From the NCBI GenBank assembly GCA_030536515.1, contig JAUNPV010000010.1, positions 39,710 to 103,709 on the forward strand: a stretch of DNA of 64,000 nucleotides, read 5' to 3'. Of the stretch, positions 44,799 through 54,173 are shown one piece after another. Made by a program: the position numbers and the translations under genes. The notes beneath the pieces were generated by a model. It was not told the DNA's origin and made no database searches. It saw nothing but the letters and a program-made list of their open reading frames with translations. The DNA comes from Eubacteriales bacterium. Its GTDB lineage: Bacteria; Bacillota; Clostridia; Oscillospirales; Oscillospiraceae. Every line of letters begins with the position of its first letter. Within the stretch, counting starts at the first letter, position 1.

Positions 44799-46712
44799 TT
44801 ATTCCTTATAATAATCCGTATCCAGAATCAGGTTATTGGTTCGGACGAACTGCTTGACCTTTTCGTCCATTTCCGCCTTGAAGGCCTGGGTGACGTTCAC
44901 CTGGGCCCCGGAGATGGAGATGTAGCGGCCGCTGGCGGCATCGTAGGCAATGTCACCGGCTATCCAGCTGCCGTTGGAGAAGGGCACGAAGCCCTCATAC
45001 CGGCTGTCGAAGGCGTCGGAGCCGATGTAGTCATAGCCATAGTCCACGTCCAGCAGGTTCAGCAGGGTGGGCAGCAGGTCCGAGGTGTTCAGCACCTTGG
45101 TGACCTCCATAGGCTCCAGGCCCGGGCTCCAGATAAAGGCCGGGGTCTTTTCCAGCAGCAGCTTCTCCTCCACCCCGGACAGGTGCAGCAGCTCCTTTTC
45201 GTTTTTGTAGCCGTAGGTGTAGTGGTCGGTGACCCCCACGATGACGGTGTTGTCCAGCTGCCCCTGGACCTCCAGCTCCCGAATCATCCGGCCGAAGAAT
45301 TCGTCCACCAGCCTGGCCTTCACCAGGGCGCAGTCGTTTTCCTCGCTGCCGGTGAAGCCTCTGTACTCCGGGAACCGCTTCAGCGCCCAGTGGCTGAGAA
45401 CCTCGTTGTACTTGTAGCTCAAATGGGCGGAGCGGGTGATGACAAAGTTCAATGTGGGCTGGCCCTGGCGGAAGAACTCCTGGCGCAGGCCCTCGTTGTC
45501 AAACAGCAGCTGGTCGTCGTAGAGCTTGTTTTTCTTCTCCTTCCCCTCGGGGACAAAGTCTGCGTAGCAGACGTAGCTCTCGTAGCCCATGGCCTCGGAA
45601 AAAACGCCCCGGCTGTAGAAGGTGGGGTCGTTATAATGGAAGGTCTTGGCGGAGTACCCCTCCCGCCGCAGGAGGCTGGCCAGGGACTGGCTGTAGGCGT
45701 TGGTCACATAGTCAAAGGCGTAGCCACCGGCGCTTTTCAGAAAGGAGCCGGTGTTGATGGCAAATTCCGTGTTAAAGGTCCGGATGCCTCCGTAAACCGG
45801 GGTGTAGAAGCTGGTGAAGTTGATGCCCTCGGACATGAGGCGGTTTAAGTAGGGGGTGTCCTCGGTGATCATCCAGTCGTCCATGGACTCCATCAGCACC
45901 AGCACCACGTTTTTCCCCTTCAGCAGGCCCGTCATTTCGTTGTCCTGCCGCTGGGGCTGCTGGGCAAAGGCCTGGCCGATTTCCTCCCTGGCCTGCTCCT
46001 GCTCCCGGGCGTAGCCGGGGGTCAGGGGGTAGAGCACATGGGCGGACAGGTCCTTGAAAAAGGTCTGGGTCAGGCCGCAGACTTGGTAGAGCCGGTGGGC
46101 GTTGAACATATTCTCGTAGGCCGCCTCTGCGCTCTGCATCCGGCCGTAATCGGACCCGGCGTAGCGGATGGTCCTGTCGTGGTAAAACACCGCCTGGGGC
46201 AGGCACAGGGTCCCGGCGGCCATGGCTGCCGCCAGCAGGCCGGACAGGACGCTCCTTCCCAGGCTCCGCTCCCACCGGGGGAACCGGACCAGAAGAAAAA
46301 CGCCCAGGCCGATAAGCAGCGCCAGCCCCACCCACCAGAACACCGGATAGGTCAGCAGAATGTCCGCATAGTCCGTGCCCTCGGAGGTATAGCGGAAGTC
46401 GGAAAGCCACATCATCTCCGAAAACAGGATGTAGTAGCCGGTCTGAAAGCCGGCGTAGACCAGCTTTCCAAAGTAGGCGATGCCGTAGACAAGCCTGGCC
46501 GCCAGCCGGGGCAGCACCCGCAGCAGGCACCCCAGGCACACCGCCCACAGCGCTCCAAAGGCCAGGGGCCACAGCTGGGCCATGGAAAAATTCCCGGTGT
46601 TCAGAGACAAAAAGAAAAAAGCAAACACCTCCACCAGGTACAGGGACCCCGGCAGCAGGAAAAAGGCTGATCGGGTCCTGCGGGCGGCATATTTGCTTGG
46701 TGCAGTATCCAT
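44799..46712 (-). CDS. LtaS-like sulfatase-domain membrane protein
   Basis: 637 residues: five N-terminal membrane helices, then an extracellular sulfatase/alkaline-phosphatase-fold domain. The nucleotide-like metal site is visible: Glu in VVLVLMESMDDWM, the probable Thr nucleophile in GGIRTFNTEFA, and Asp-His in VIVGVTDHYTYG. This is the plan of lipoteichoic acid synthases and related glycerol-phosphate or phosphoglycerol transferases of the envelope. Which polymer it makes or decorates is not clear. The ATG at 46712 has AAGGAG 11 bases upstream. Confidence 0.9.
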   Translation of the reverse strand: MDTAPSKYAARRTRSAFFLLPGSLYLVEVFAFFFLSLNTGNFSMAQLWPLAFGALWAVCLGCLLRVLPRLAARLVYGIAYFGKLVYAGFQTGYYILFSEMMWLSDFRYTSEGTDYADILLTYPVFWWVGLALLIGLGVFLLVRFPRWERSLGRSVLSGLLAAAMAAGTLCLPQAVFYHDRTIRYAGSDYGRMQSAEAAYENMFNAHRLYQVCGLTQTFFKDLSAHVLYPLTPGYAREQEQAREEIGQAFAQQPQRQDNEMTGLLKGKNVVLVLMESMDDWMITEDTPYLNRLMSEGINFTSFYTPVYGGIRTFNTEFAINTGSFLKSAGGYAFDYVTNAYSQSLASLLRREGYSAKTFHYNDPTFYSRGVFSEAMGYESYVCYADFVPEGKEKKNKLYDDQLLFDNEGLRQEFFRQGQPTLNFVITRSAHLSYKYNEVLSHWALKRFPEYRGFTGSEENDCALVKARLVDEFFGRMIRELEVQGQLDNTVIVGVTDHYTYGYKNEKELLHLSGVEEKLLLEKTPAFIWSPGLEPMEVTKVLNTSDLLPTLLNLLDVDYGYDYIGSDAFDSRYEGFVPFSNGSWIAGDIAYDAASGRYISISGAQVNVTQAFKAEMDEKVKQFVRTNNLILDTDYYKE

Positions 46713-46746
46713 GAAAGAAAGAACTCCTTTGTGTGTATTTCGCCCT

Positions 46747-46775
46747 ATTATAGCACAATCCACCGCCTGCGTCCA
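46747..46775 (-). promoter_or_regulatory. Promoter of LtaS-like gene
   Basis: Minus strand: TGGACG (46775-46770), 17 bases, TATAAT (46752-46747) with an extended TGC. Confidence 0.65.
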
Positions 46776-46825
46776 TTGGGTAATGCAGGAATTCAGGGAA
46801 AATTCATAAAAATTTCCTTTCCCTC

Positions 46826-46854
46826 TTGTAAAACCTTCCCAATTGACGTATAAT
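46826..46854 (+). promoter_or_regulatory. Promoter of asnS
   Basis: TTGTAA (46826-46831), 17 bases, TATAAT (46849-46854), 34 bases before the start. The leader is too short for a T-box. Confidence 0.75.
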
Positions 46855-46888
46855 ATAAAGCGATTTTACCAGAAAAGAGGTATTTCCC

Positions 46889-48280
46889 ATGGAACTGATT
46901 TCCGTTCGTGAACTGTTCAAAAACACAAGCGCCTACGCCGGCCGTGAAATTGAGGTGGGCGGCTGGGTCCGCAACCGTCGGCCTTCCAAGCAGTTTGGCT
47001 TCATCGTCCTGAATGACGGCACCTATTTCACCCCTGTCCAGGTGGTTTATAACGATTCCCTGGCCAATTTCCAGGATATCTCCAAAATCAACATCGGCGC
47101 CGCCCTCATCGTCAAGGGCACCCTAGTGCTGACCCCCGATTCCAAGCAGCCCTTTGAGCTCCAGGCAAGCAACATCACCGTAGAGGGCCCCTCCACCGGC
47201 GACTATCCCCTGCAGCCCAAGCGCCACTCCATGGAGTTCCTGCGGACCATCACCCACCTGCGGCCCCGGACCAACACCTTCCAGGCCGTGTTCCGTGTCC
47301 GTTCTCTGGCGGCCATGGCCATTCACCAGTTCTTCCAGGACCGGGACTTTGTCTACGTGAACACCCCCCTGATTACCGGCTCTGACTGCGAGGGTGCGGG
47401 CGAAATGTTCCAGGTCACCACCCTGGACCTGAATAACCTGCCTCTGACCGAGGACGGGAAGGTGGATTTCTCCAAGGACTTCTTCGGCAAGCCCACAAAC
47501 CTGACGGTGTCCGGCCAGCTCAACGGCGAGACCTACGCCATGGCCTTCCGGAACATCTACACCTTCGGCCCCACCTTCCGGGCGGAGAACTCCAACACCA
47601 CCCGGCACGCCGCCGAGTTCTGGATGATTGAGCCGGAGATTGCCTTTGCGGACCTGTCTGACGATATGCGTCTGGCGGAGGACATGATTAAGTACATCAT
47701 CTCCTACGTCCTGGAGCACGCCCCGGAGGAGATGGCCTTCTTCAACCAGTTCGTGGACAAGGGACTGCTGGACCGGCTGAACCACGTGATGACCAGCGAC
47801 TTTGGCCGCATCACCTACACCGAGGCGGTGGAGATTCTGGAAAAGCACAACGACCGGTTCGAGTACCCCGTCCACTGGGGCACCGATTTGCAGACCGAGC
47901 ACGAGCGGTATCTGACGGAGGTCATTTTCAAGCGGCCTGTGTTCGTCACCGACTACCCCAAGGAAATCAAAGCCTTCTACATGAAGCTGAACCCCGACGG
48001 CAAGACCGTGGCCGCCATGGACTGCCTGGTCCCCGGCATCGGCGAGATTATCGGCGGCAGCCAGCGTGAGGACAACTACGGCATTCTGAAAAACCGCATC
48101 GAGGAGCTGGGCATGAACCCCGCCGACTACGGCTTCTACATGGACCTGCGCAAGTACGGCTCCGCCCGCCACGCCGGCTTCGGCCTGGGCTTCGAGCGCT
48201 GCGTCATGTACCTGACCGGCATGGGCAACATCCGGGACGTGCTGAGCTTCCCCCGGACTGTTGGCAACTGCGATTTATAA
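46889..48280 (+). CDS. asnS: Asparaginyl-tRNA synthetase
   Basis: A 463-residue class IIb synthetase. The N-terminal OB anticodon-binding domain ([23 protein letters not shown]) leads to the catalytic core, with motif 1 around [17 protein letters not shown], motif 2 [25 protein letters not shown] near 225-250, and motif 3 [17 protein letters not shown] near 430. The motif-2 sequence and absence of the Asp-specific QSPQ segment favour AsnRS over AspRS. Monocistronic, with terminator at 48382. Confidence 0.96.
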   Translation: MELISVRELFKNTSAYAGREIEVGGWVRNRRPSKQFGFIVLNDGTYFTPVQVVYNDSLANFQDISKINIGAALIVKGTLVLTPDSKQPFELQASNITVEGPSTGDYPLQPKRHSMEFLRTITHLRPRTNTFQAVFRVRSLAAMAIHQFFQDRDFVYVNTPLITGSDCEGAGEMFQVTTLDLNNLPLTEDGKVDFSKDFFGKPTNLTVSGQLNGETYAMAFRNIYTFGPTFRAENSNTTRHAAEFWMIEPEIAFADLSDDMRLAEDMIKYIISYVLEHAPEEMAFFNQFVDKGLLDRLNHVMTSDFGRITYTEAVEILEKHNDRFEYPVHWGTDLQTEHERYLTEVIFKRPVFVTDYPKEIKAFYMKLNPDGKTVAAMDCLVPGIGEIIGGSQREDNYGILKNRIEELGMNPADYGFYMDLRKYGSARHAGFGLGFERCVMYLTGMGNIRDVLSFPRTVGNCDL

Positions 48281-48350
48281 GCGGCGAGCCGCCGCTGGCA
48301 ATTCGTTACGGACCTAAGTGGTAAACCAGCGCCTTTGGGGGTCACTCGGT
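48281..48350. repeat. Family F repeat after asnS
   Basis: GCGGCGAGCCGCCGCTGGCA, ATTCGTTACGG, then TGGTAAACCAGCGCC. The first 32 bases match 26022-26053. Confidence 0.75.
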
Positions 48351-48381
48351 AACGAAACAAAGCAAAAAGAATAGAAATTGG

Positions 48382-48417
48382 AAACCGGAAGGGAAATTCC
48401 CTTCCGGTTTTTCTTTT
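48382..48417 (+). terminator. Terminator after asnS
   Basis: AAACCGGAAGGGAA pairs with TTCCCTTCCGGTTT, followed by TTCTTTT. Confidence 0.85.
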
Positions 48418-48439
48418 ATTGATACAATAATTACCTATA

Positions 48440-49678
48440 TTACACACAAATTACATTGATTGCAATAGAAAGTAAAATGCTAAGCGCTTCTTTCTCATTT
48501 TCATAGCACACTAAATTGATTTTATCCACAAACGCATCCCTAAATAATTCTTTTAGTTTATATGGAATAATCTGAAAAGACACTATTCGATTGCCATGAC
48601 ATGAAATCTTAAAGTTATCCTTTTGGTCGTAGGAAATATGAAAATCCCCTTCAAGAACTTCAAAGTGCTTTTCGCCAAACATTTCAAATTTTTTCAATTC
48701 ACAGATTTTTTCGTTGTCAAAATATACAGAACACTTTTTAGTCTCTTTTTCAAGAAGTGGCACACCAACCGAAAATAGATGTTCCTTTATTCGTCCAACT
48801 CGTTTTCCTGTACTATCATATACATTGTAAATATTTCTATCCGTTAGGTTTGACTCCACCTTGACCGTATATTGTTGTGCACCAGTACAATCAAAAACTT
48901 TATAATAGGTAGATACATCAAAGTTTTTAGGAATATGTCCCGAGGCCATAGCTGTCGCTACTGATCCTAACGAAAAAACTCGTGATTTTACTGTAAATCT
49001 ATATGTTTTTTGTTTGGCTGAATCAGACTTTGGCACCTCTTGGACGTTCAAATTTTGTTTAACTATGTCGAAATATGACCGCACAAAATTAGTAGAACGA
49101 CTATCTGATCTTTGCATTCTCTTTTCGCCGCAACCAGTGCAAAAATCAGCATTTGTTTTAAGTCCAGCTCTGGAAGTTGTACATACTCTTTCATTTTTTT
49201 GAGTTAATGGTGCAGCTTTCTCAGAAACAAATTGAACCTTATTCATTATTTCTTCTACACTACTACTAAAAGTATGCGAAAATGGATTAATTGACTTTCT
49301 TGGTATAGGATTTTGAGAACTAGTTCCAAGCTGACTATTAATTGCTTCAACCCACTGCGGAATGGTTTTTTTGGGAGAAGTGAATATTTCGAAAATCTCG
49401 CGTCCCTGTAATAACTGAATCTGAAGGCAATGGTCTCCCTCATATTTTACAAATTGTACTTGCGCTTGACCATGGATAATTTTTATATCTGATAAATTGA
49501 ATGAACAAAGTTCATCGGATGATTTTCTAAAAAGTCCATTGCTTTTCTGATATAAGCAATATATCCGCTTATTTGTCAGGACTAAATTATCTAAACTTGT
49601 ATATTCACGTGAAACCCATATTACATCGCTATTCTCAAGTACAATAGCCTCGTCAACATCTAAATCTAAATGAACCAT
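48440..49678 (-). CDS. PH-like / LURP-one-like protein (AT-rich)
   Basis: 412 residues. The N-terminal 110 or so residues look like a bacterial PH-type domain (LENSDVIWVSREYTSLDNLVLTNKRIYCLYQK). A short Cys segment near 165-185 (VCTTSRAGLKTNADFCTGCG) looks like a zinc ribbon whose first CxxC pair has decayed. The C-terminal 190 residues resemble the LURP-one/scramblase-like beta-barrel fold (YYKVFDCTGAQQYTVKVES, VYDSTGKRVGRIKEHLF, FHISYDQKDNFKIS). Codon use is strikingly AT-rich against its neighbours, suggesting transfer. The role is unknown; membrane-lipid sensing would be consistent with both folds, as inference. Confidence 0.75.
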   Translation of the reverse strand: MVHLDLDVDEAIVLENSDVIWVSREYTSLDNLVLTNKRIYCLYQKSNGLFRKSSDELCSFNLSDIKIIHGQAQVQFVKYEGDHCLQIQLLQGREIFEIFTSPKKTIPQWVEAINSQLGTSSQNPIPRKSINPFSHTFSSSVEEIMNKVQFVSEKAAPLTQKNERVCTTSRAGLKTNADFCTGCGEKRMQRSDSRSTNFVRSYFDIVKQNLNVQEVPKSDSAKQKTYRFTVKSRVFSLGSVATAMASGHIPKNFDVSTYYKVFDCTGAQQYTVKVESNLTDRNIYNVYDSTGKRVGRIKEHLFSVGVPLLEKETKKCSVYFDNEKICELKKFEMFGEKHFEVLEGDFHISYDQKDNFKISCHGNRIVSFQIIPYKLKELFRDAFVDKINLVCYENEKEALSILLSIAINVICV

Positions 49679-49757
49679 AAATCTACCTACTTCCTAATTT
49701 TCGAGAACCATACAATAAAACCATTCTAAAATTTTTCTCTAGAATGTATATAGTTAT

Positions 49758-49786
49758 ATTGTATGATAATTACAAAGGGCTGTCAA
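49758..49786 (-). promoter_or_regulatory. Promoter of PH/LURP-one-like gene
   Basis: Minus strand: TTGACA (49786-49781), 17 bases, TACAAT (49763-49758). Confidence 0.75.
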
Positions 49787-49844
49787 TGAATATTTCATAG
49801 CATACCAATTTGTAATTTTGAATAGCTTTAGCAGGTTTCATAAG

Positions 49845-49880
49845 AAAAAAGCCTGCATCCTTTTGGGATGCAGGCTTTTT
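49845..49880 (-). terminator. Terminator after NCS2 permease
   Basis: AAAAAGCCTGCATCC pairs with GGATGCAGGCTTTTT across a 5-base loop, with T runs on both strands. It lies directly past the permease stop. Confidence 0.85.
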
Positions 49881-49889
49881 ATCAGCCGC

Positions 49890-51251
49890 TTACAGGAAAA
49901 TGTACTTCAGGATGAACAGGACGCACAGGACGTACATCAGGGGGGTGACCTTCTTGGCCTTGCCGGTGGCAACGTTCAGCACCACGTAGGAGATGATGCC
50001 GATGGAGATGCCCTCGGAGATGGAGTAGAACAGGGGCATTGCCAGGATGGCCAGGTATGCGGGGATGGTGTCGGTGAGGCTGTCCTCGTCGAACTTCAGC
50101 TGGCTGATGCCGGTGAACATCAGATAGCCAACCATAATCAGCGCAGGAGCGGTGGCAAAGGAGGGAATGGCGGTGAAGATGGGGGCCAGGAGCATACTCA
50201 GCAGGAACAGCACGCCGGTGACCATGGCAGCCAGGCCGGTGCGGCCGCCGGCAGCGACGCCGGAGGCGGACTCCACAAAGGTGGTGATGGTGGAGGTGCC
50301 CAGCAGTGCGCCGGCGGTGGTGCCGATGGCGTCAGCCAGCAGAGCGGGCTTGACGGCGGGCAGACGGCCCTGCTCGTCCAGCATATCCGCCTTGGTGGCA
50401 ACGCCAATCAGGGTGCCCAGGGTGTCGAAGATGTCAACAAACAGGAAGGCAAAAATCACGACCACGAACTCCAGAGGCTTGACGACGGAGAAGTCCACCT
50501 TGAAGCACTGGCCCACGGTCTCGCCCAGAGCGGTGAAATCGGTCATAGCCATGGTGGGGAACAGGCTGTAGCAGCCCAGCTCGACGTTGGGGACATACAG
50601 GCCGATGACCTGGCACAGCATACCCAGAATCCAGGTGGCCAGAATGCCGACCAGGATGGAGCCGGGGACCTTCTTGATGTACAGAGCGGCGGTGATGAAC
50701 AGTCCGATCAGGCACAGCAGAGCGCTGATGCCCTTGGAGGTGAAGTTGGCGGTGAAGTCGGTGAGGGCCACCAGGGTAGCGCCGTCCACGCACAGGCCGG
50801 CGTTCTGCAGGCCGATGAAGGCGATGAACAGGCCGATGCCCACGGAAACGCCCCGCTTCAGGCTCAGAGGAATGGCGTTGAAGATGGCCTCCCGGACACT
50901 GGTCAGGGACAGGATGATGAAGATAACGCCCTCAATCAGAACGGCCAGCAGGGCAACCTGCCAGGAGTAGCCATAGCCCAGGCAGACGGTGTAGGCAAAA
51001 TAGGCATTCAGGCCCATGCCGGCAGACAGTGCGAAGGGCAGGTTGGCCAGCAGCGCCATGGCGGCGGTGCCGATGAAGGAGGCCAGTGCGGTAGCCAGCA
51101 TGACGGCAGTGGGGTTCATGCCGGTGGCGCCCAGGATGCTGGGGTTGACGGCCAGGATGTAGGCCATGGTCATGAAGGTGGTCAGACCGGCGACCACTTC
51201 CGTTTTGACGTTGGTCTTGTTTTCGGAGAGCTTAAAAACTTTCTCTAACAT
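49890..51251 (-). CDS. NCS2-family (AzgA-like) purine permease
   Basis: A 453-residue protein with 12 or more membrane helices. AGLTTFMTMAYILAVNPSIL near residue 25, GMGLNAYFAYTVCLGYGYSWQ near 80, FVDIFDTLGTLIGVA near 265 and STITTFVESASGVAAGGRTGLA near 310 are diagnostic of AzgA-type adenine/guanine/hypoxanthine transporters. The ATG at 51251 follows AAAGGTAGATTCT. I searched the leader for a purine riboswitch and saw none. Exact purine specificity cannot be read. Confidence 0.9.
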   Translation of the reverse strand: MLEKVFKLSENKTNVKTEVVAGLTTFMTMAYILAVNPSILGATGMNPTAVMLATALASFIGTAAMALLANLPFALSAGMGLNAYFAYTVCLGYGYSWQVALLAVLIEGVIFIILSLTSVREAIFNAIPLSLKRGVSVGIGLFIAFIGLQNAGLCVDGATLVALTDFTANFTSKGISALLCLIGLFITAALYIKKVPGSILVGILATWILGMLCQVIGLYVPNVELGCYSLFPTMAMTDFTALGETVGQCFKVDFSVVKPLEFVVVIFAFLFVDIFDTLGTLIGVATKADMLDEQGRLPAVKPALLADAIGTTAGALLGTSTITTFVESASGVAAGGRTGLAAMVTGVLFLLSMLLAPIFTAIPSFATAPALIMVGYLMFTGISQLKFDEDSLTDTIPAYLAILAMPLFYSISEGISIGIISYVVLNVATGKAKKVTPLMYVLCVLFILKYIFL

Positions 51252-51302
51252 AGAATCTACCTTTCTTTCTTGAATTTTGAAATAGTGCGGGATTCTGCTT
51301 CC

Positions 51303-51330
51303 ATTGTACCATTTTCCTGATGGAATACAA
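51303..51330 (-). promoter_or_regulatory. Probable promoter of NCS2 permease
   Basis: Minus strand: TTGTAT (51330-51325), 16 bases, TACAAT (51308-51303), with TGG before the -10. Confidence 0.6.
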
Positions 51331-51416
51331 TTCATATTGCCGCCAAAATTATGAACTGTTTTTGAACGGATTCCGTCGTTTTGACGGGAGAATTTTTTTA
51401 GCCCGTTGGGCCGCTG

Positions 51417-52277
51417 CTACAGCAGCATCACCAGGGTCCCGGCGGTGATGAGGGCCAGGCCTGCAAGGCCCTTTTTGCTCAGCTTTTCATGGAACACGAC
51501 ATAGGCAAAGGCCACGGTCAGCAGGATGCTCAGCTTGTCGATGGGCACCACGATGCTGGCGGGGCCGTCCTGCAAGGCCCGGTAGTAGCACAGCCAGGAG
51601 CCGCCGGTGGCCAGGCCGCTGAGGCAGATGAAGCCCAGCTCCCCTCTCGGCACCTCCTTGAGCTTGCTCTGCTTGCCGGTGACGAACACCATCACCCAGG
51701 CCATCACCAGCACCACCCCGGTGCGAATGGCGGTGCCCAGGTTGGACTCCACCCCGGAAATGCCGATTTTGCCCAGAATGGAGGTCAGGCTTGCAAACAC
51801 CGCCGACCCCAGGGCGTAAAACAGCCAGCCTCTGCCCTGCTGATTTCCGCTACTTTGCTTCTTTTCAATCATCAGGTAGGTGCCGATGCCGATGCCCACC
51901 AGGCCGATGAGCTTGGCGGCGGACACCGGCTCCCGGAAGAAGAGGAAGGCCAGAATCACCGTCAGGATAATGCTGGACTTGTCCACCGGCACCACCTTGT
52001 TGATGTCGCCGATTTGCAGGGCATGGAAATAGCACAGCCAGGAGGCCCCGGTGGACAGGCCGGACAGGATGAGGAAAATCAGGGTTTTCCGGCTGATATC
52101 CCCGATGCTCCCCTGGGAGCCCACGATAAACACCATCACCCAGGCAAAAATCAGCACCACAAAGGTCCGGATGGCAGTGGCCACGGTGGAATCGGTTTTC
52201 TGAATGCCGCACTTGGCAAGAATGGAGGTCAGCCCCGCAAACACGGCGGAGCCAAAGGCATAGGCAATCCACATCAT
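51417..52277 (-). CDS. EamA/DMT-family transporter
   Basis: A 286-residue protein of ten membrane helices made of two homologous EamA halves. The halves are plainly repeated in sequence: AFGSAVFAGLTSILAKCGI and ALGSAVFASLTSILGKIGI; STGASWLCYFHALQIG and ATGGSWLCYYRALQDG. Metabolite or drug export is usual for the family; the substrate is unknown. AAGGAG lies 6 bases before ATG 52277. Confidence 0.9.
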   Translation of the reverse strand: MMWIAYAFGSAVFAGLTSILAKCGIQKTDSTVATAIRTFVVLIFAWVMVFIVGSQGSIGDISRKTLIFLILSGLSTGASWLCYFHALQIGDINKVVPVDKSSIILTVILAFLFFREPVSAAKLIGLVGIGIGTYLMIEKKQSSGNQQGRGWLFYALGSAVFASLTSILGKIGISGVESNLGTAIRTGVVLVMAWVMVFVTGKQSKLKEVPRGELGFICLSGLATGGSWLCYYRALQDGPASIVVPIDKLSILLTVAFAYVVFHEKLSKKGLAGLALITAGTLVMLL

Positions 52278-52353
52278 TTTTCTCTCCTTTTTTATCTTCC
52301 CCTGTGAGGGAACGTGCTGCTACAGTCGTCCGCAACACCTAAAACCAGGTAAT

Positions 52354-52480
52354 GTCATTGCGAGCCAGTCCTCAGACTGGTTTCGCAATGACAGTCTGTA
52401 GTTTTAGGTTACAGCCCGTAGGGTGCGGCATCCTTGACGCACCGCTCTGAGCGGCACGTCCGGGAGGCCGTGCCCTACGG
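52354..52480. repeat. Family B and family D repeats
   Basis: GTCATTGCGAGCCAGTCCTC to TTTCGCAATGAC, then CGTAGGGTGCGGCATCCTTG, ACGCACCG and GGCACGTCCGGGAGGCCGTG. In this D copy GGTGCG/CGCACC replaces the GGGCCC-type stem, so pairing is kept. Confidence 0.8.
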
Positions 52481-52488
52481 ATGCAGTA

Positions 52489-53712
52489 TTATTTCTTATC
52501 CCGCTTTCTGCAAAGGTAGATATCCAGCTTTTCCTTCATATTCTCCGGCATTTCCCGGGCCACGGGGAGAAGCCGGGCGTTTGCCATGCGCTGGGCAAAG
52601 GCGGTGATGAAATCGATGTCCTCACGCATCTGCTCCCCCTTCATCAGGGCCAGGGTGTCGTAGCTGTTGTGGATGGTGGCGGTGCTGCCGGGGGCCAGCC
52701 GGGCGAAGGACACGGCGGGGACCCCCTTGTCCGCAAAGGGGGTGGAGTCGCTGGAATACACGTCCTGGTTGGTTTTCACCGGGAAGCCCAGCTCGTTGCC
52801 CAGGTATTCAATGTAGTGGCACAGCTTCTCCTCGCCGGTGACGCAGGCGATGAACTTGCCCATGATGCAGCCAATCATGTCCAGATTGATGCACAGCAGG
52901 CACTTTTCCAGGTCCTGGGCCGCCTCACAGTAGGCCTTGGACCCCAGCAGCCCCCGCTCCTCGCTGCCGCACCAGATGAAGCGCAGGCCGTAGCGGTGGG
53001 GATGTTTGGCAAAGTGGGCCGCCATGTCCAGCAGGCCCACGGCCCCGGACATATTGTCGTAGGCTCCCTGGGACAGGGAGGTGGAGTCGTAGTGGGCGGT
53101 GACGGCGATGTACTGGGGAACCTCCCCGGGCAGGTCCAGCACCACATTGTGGGACTGGCCGGTGTACTCCTCCTGGCGCAATTTCAGCTTCGCCACCTTT
53201 GCATCACCCCGGACCAGCTCCACAGCGTCCTTGACGTTGATGTTGACCCCGGGGATTTTTCTGCCCTGGTGGACAAAGCCCCGGAGCTCCCGCCTGTCCA
53301 TGTCCCGGTCGGCGTAGTTGACGTGGCCGTCAAAGGTGATGAAGCCCACGGCCCCGTTTTCCAGCAGGTCCTGGTAGACCCAGTAGCCCAGGTAGCTGTC
53401 AATCATCACAATCTTCCCCCGGCACTGGCTGAGGGAATAGGCATCGCTGCTGCGAAGATAGTAGAAGGGGGCCTCGATTTCGGCACTTCCGGCGCAGAGA
53501 TAGCCCTCGCAGGGGACCTTCACCCCGTCCACCTCCAACGCCGCCTCCCGGACCGTGCCCATCTGCACGTCGAAGGGAAGAAGCTGGGCGGAAAGGCCCA
53601 GGGCCGCTGCCCTGTCCTTCAGATACTCAGCGCACCGCTTTTCCTCCGGACTGCCGCCCATGCGGACATAGGCGGTGTCCTTAAAAATTTCCATGATTTC
53701 CTTTGCATTCAT
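52489..53712 (-). CDS. M28-family zinc aminopeptidase-like protein
   Basis: 407 residues without a signal peptide, so cytoplasmic. All five zinc ligands of M28 peptidases can be placed: His in VTAHYDS, Asp in GAYDNMSGA, the catalytic and ligand Glu pair in WCGSEERGLLGS, Asp in INLDMIG, and His in TIHNSYDT. A PA-type insertion (RGKIVMIDSYLGYWVYQDLL to GFITFDG) lies at about 95-130. GGAGGATAGAAACA precedes the start. Peptide substrate unknown. Confidence 0.9.
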   Translation of the reverse strand: MNAKEIMEIFKDTAYVRMGGSPEEKRCAEYLKDRAAALGLSAQLLPFDVQMGTVREAALEVDGVKVPCEGYLCAGSAEIEAPFYYLRSSDAYSLSQCRGKIVMIDSYLGYWVYQDLLENGAVGFITFDGHVNYADRDMDRRELRGFVHQGRKIPGVNINVKDAVELVRGDAKVAKLKLRQEEYTGQSHNVVLDLPGEVPQYIAVTAHYDSTSLSQGAYDNMSGAVGLLDMAAHFAKHPHRYGLRFIWCGSEERGLLGSKAYCEAAQDLEKCLLCINLDMIGCIMGKFIACVTGEEKLCHYIEYLGNELGFPVKTNQDVYSSDSTPFADKGVPAVSFARLAPGSTATIHNSYDTLALMKGEQMREDIDFITAFAQRMANARLLPVAREMPENMKEKLDIYLCRKRDKK

Positions 53713-53759
53713 TGTTTCTATCCTCCGTTTTGCTGTAAACTGCCGGTCCGGGGACCGGG

Positions 53760-54173
53760 TTAAAAATGCGCTTCAAAGTAGTACCAGTGCTCCCTTAATC
53801 TTTGGGTGGCTCCATGGTTGTCCCCTTCCGCCGTCCAGACCCAATAGGCGTGGCCGTTCTGCGTCAGCTTGACCGAGGTGTTCTGGAAGGCCAGGGGCAC
53901 GTCGTCATGGGAGTAGTAGACGCCGTAATAGGTGCTTCCCCGGGCTGTCAGGAGGAATTCCTCCATGGTGTGCTCCCCTGTCCAGGTGGTGAAGTCCCCC
54001 TCCTGGAGCACGGGCAGCGTCGGCGGGTCCTTCTCAAGGATTGCCCTTTCCAGCTCCTCCCCATGGAGCGCCACAAAAATCCTGGCTTCCAAAATGGGAT
54101 TCAGCTGGACCGCCAAAGCAGCCAGCAGCGCCCCAGCCAGCACCAGCACCGGCCATCTTTTTTTCAGCTTCAA
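53760..54173 (-). CDS. Membrane-anchored protein with TTG start, unknown
   Basis: 137 residues: a short basic start (MKLKKRW), one membrane helix (PVLVLAGALLAALAVQL), then an external domain of about 105 residues (EARIFVALHGEELERAILEK to LREHWYYFEAHF). The start is placed at a TTG, because AGGAGG lies 8 bases upstream and TTG overlaps the preceding gene's stop (TTGA). The frame remains open upstream to 54521 only as an out-of-frame shadow of that gene. I recognise no family. Confidence 0.65.
   Translation of the reverse strand: MKLKKRWPVLVLAGALLAALAVQLNPILEARIFVALHGEELERAILEKDPPTLPVLQEGDFTTWTGEHTMEEFLLTARGSTYYGVYYSHDDVPLAFQNTSVKLTQNGHAYWVWTAEGDNHGATQRLREHWYYFEAHF

Noticed and set aside
46855-46888. 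T-box leader before asnS
   Set aside because: The promoter lies only 34 bases from the start, leaving no room for one.
49818-51248. A 476-codon + strand frame opposite the NCS2 permease
   Set aside because: Product is a Gly/Gln/Asp low-complexity sequence; the minus-strand permease is unmistakable.
51252-51416. Purine riboswitch before the NCS2 permease
   Set aside because: The leader lacks the conserved three-way-junction bases; only a promoter is seen.
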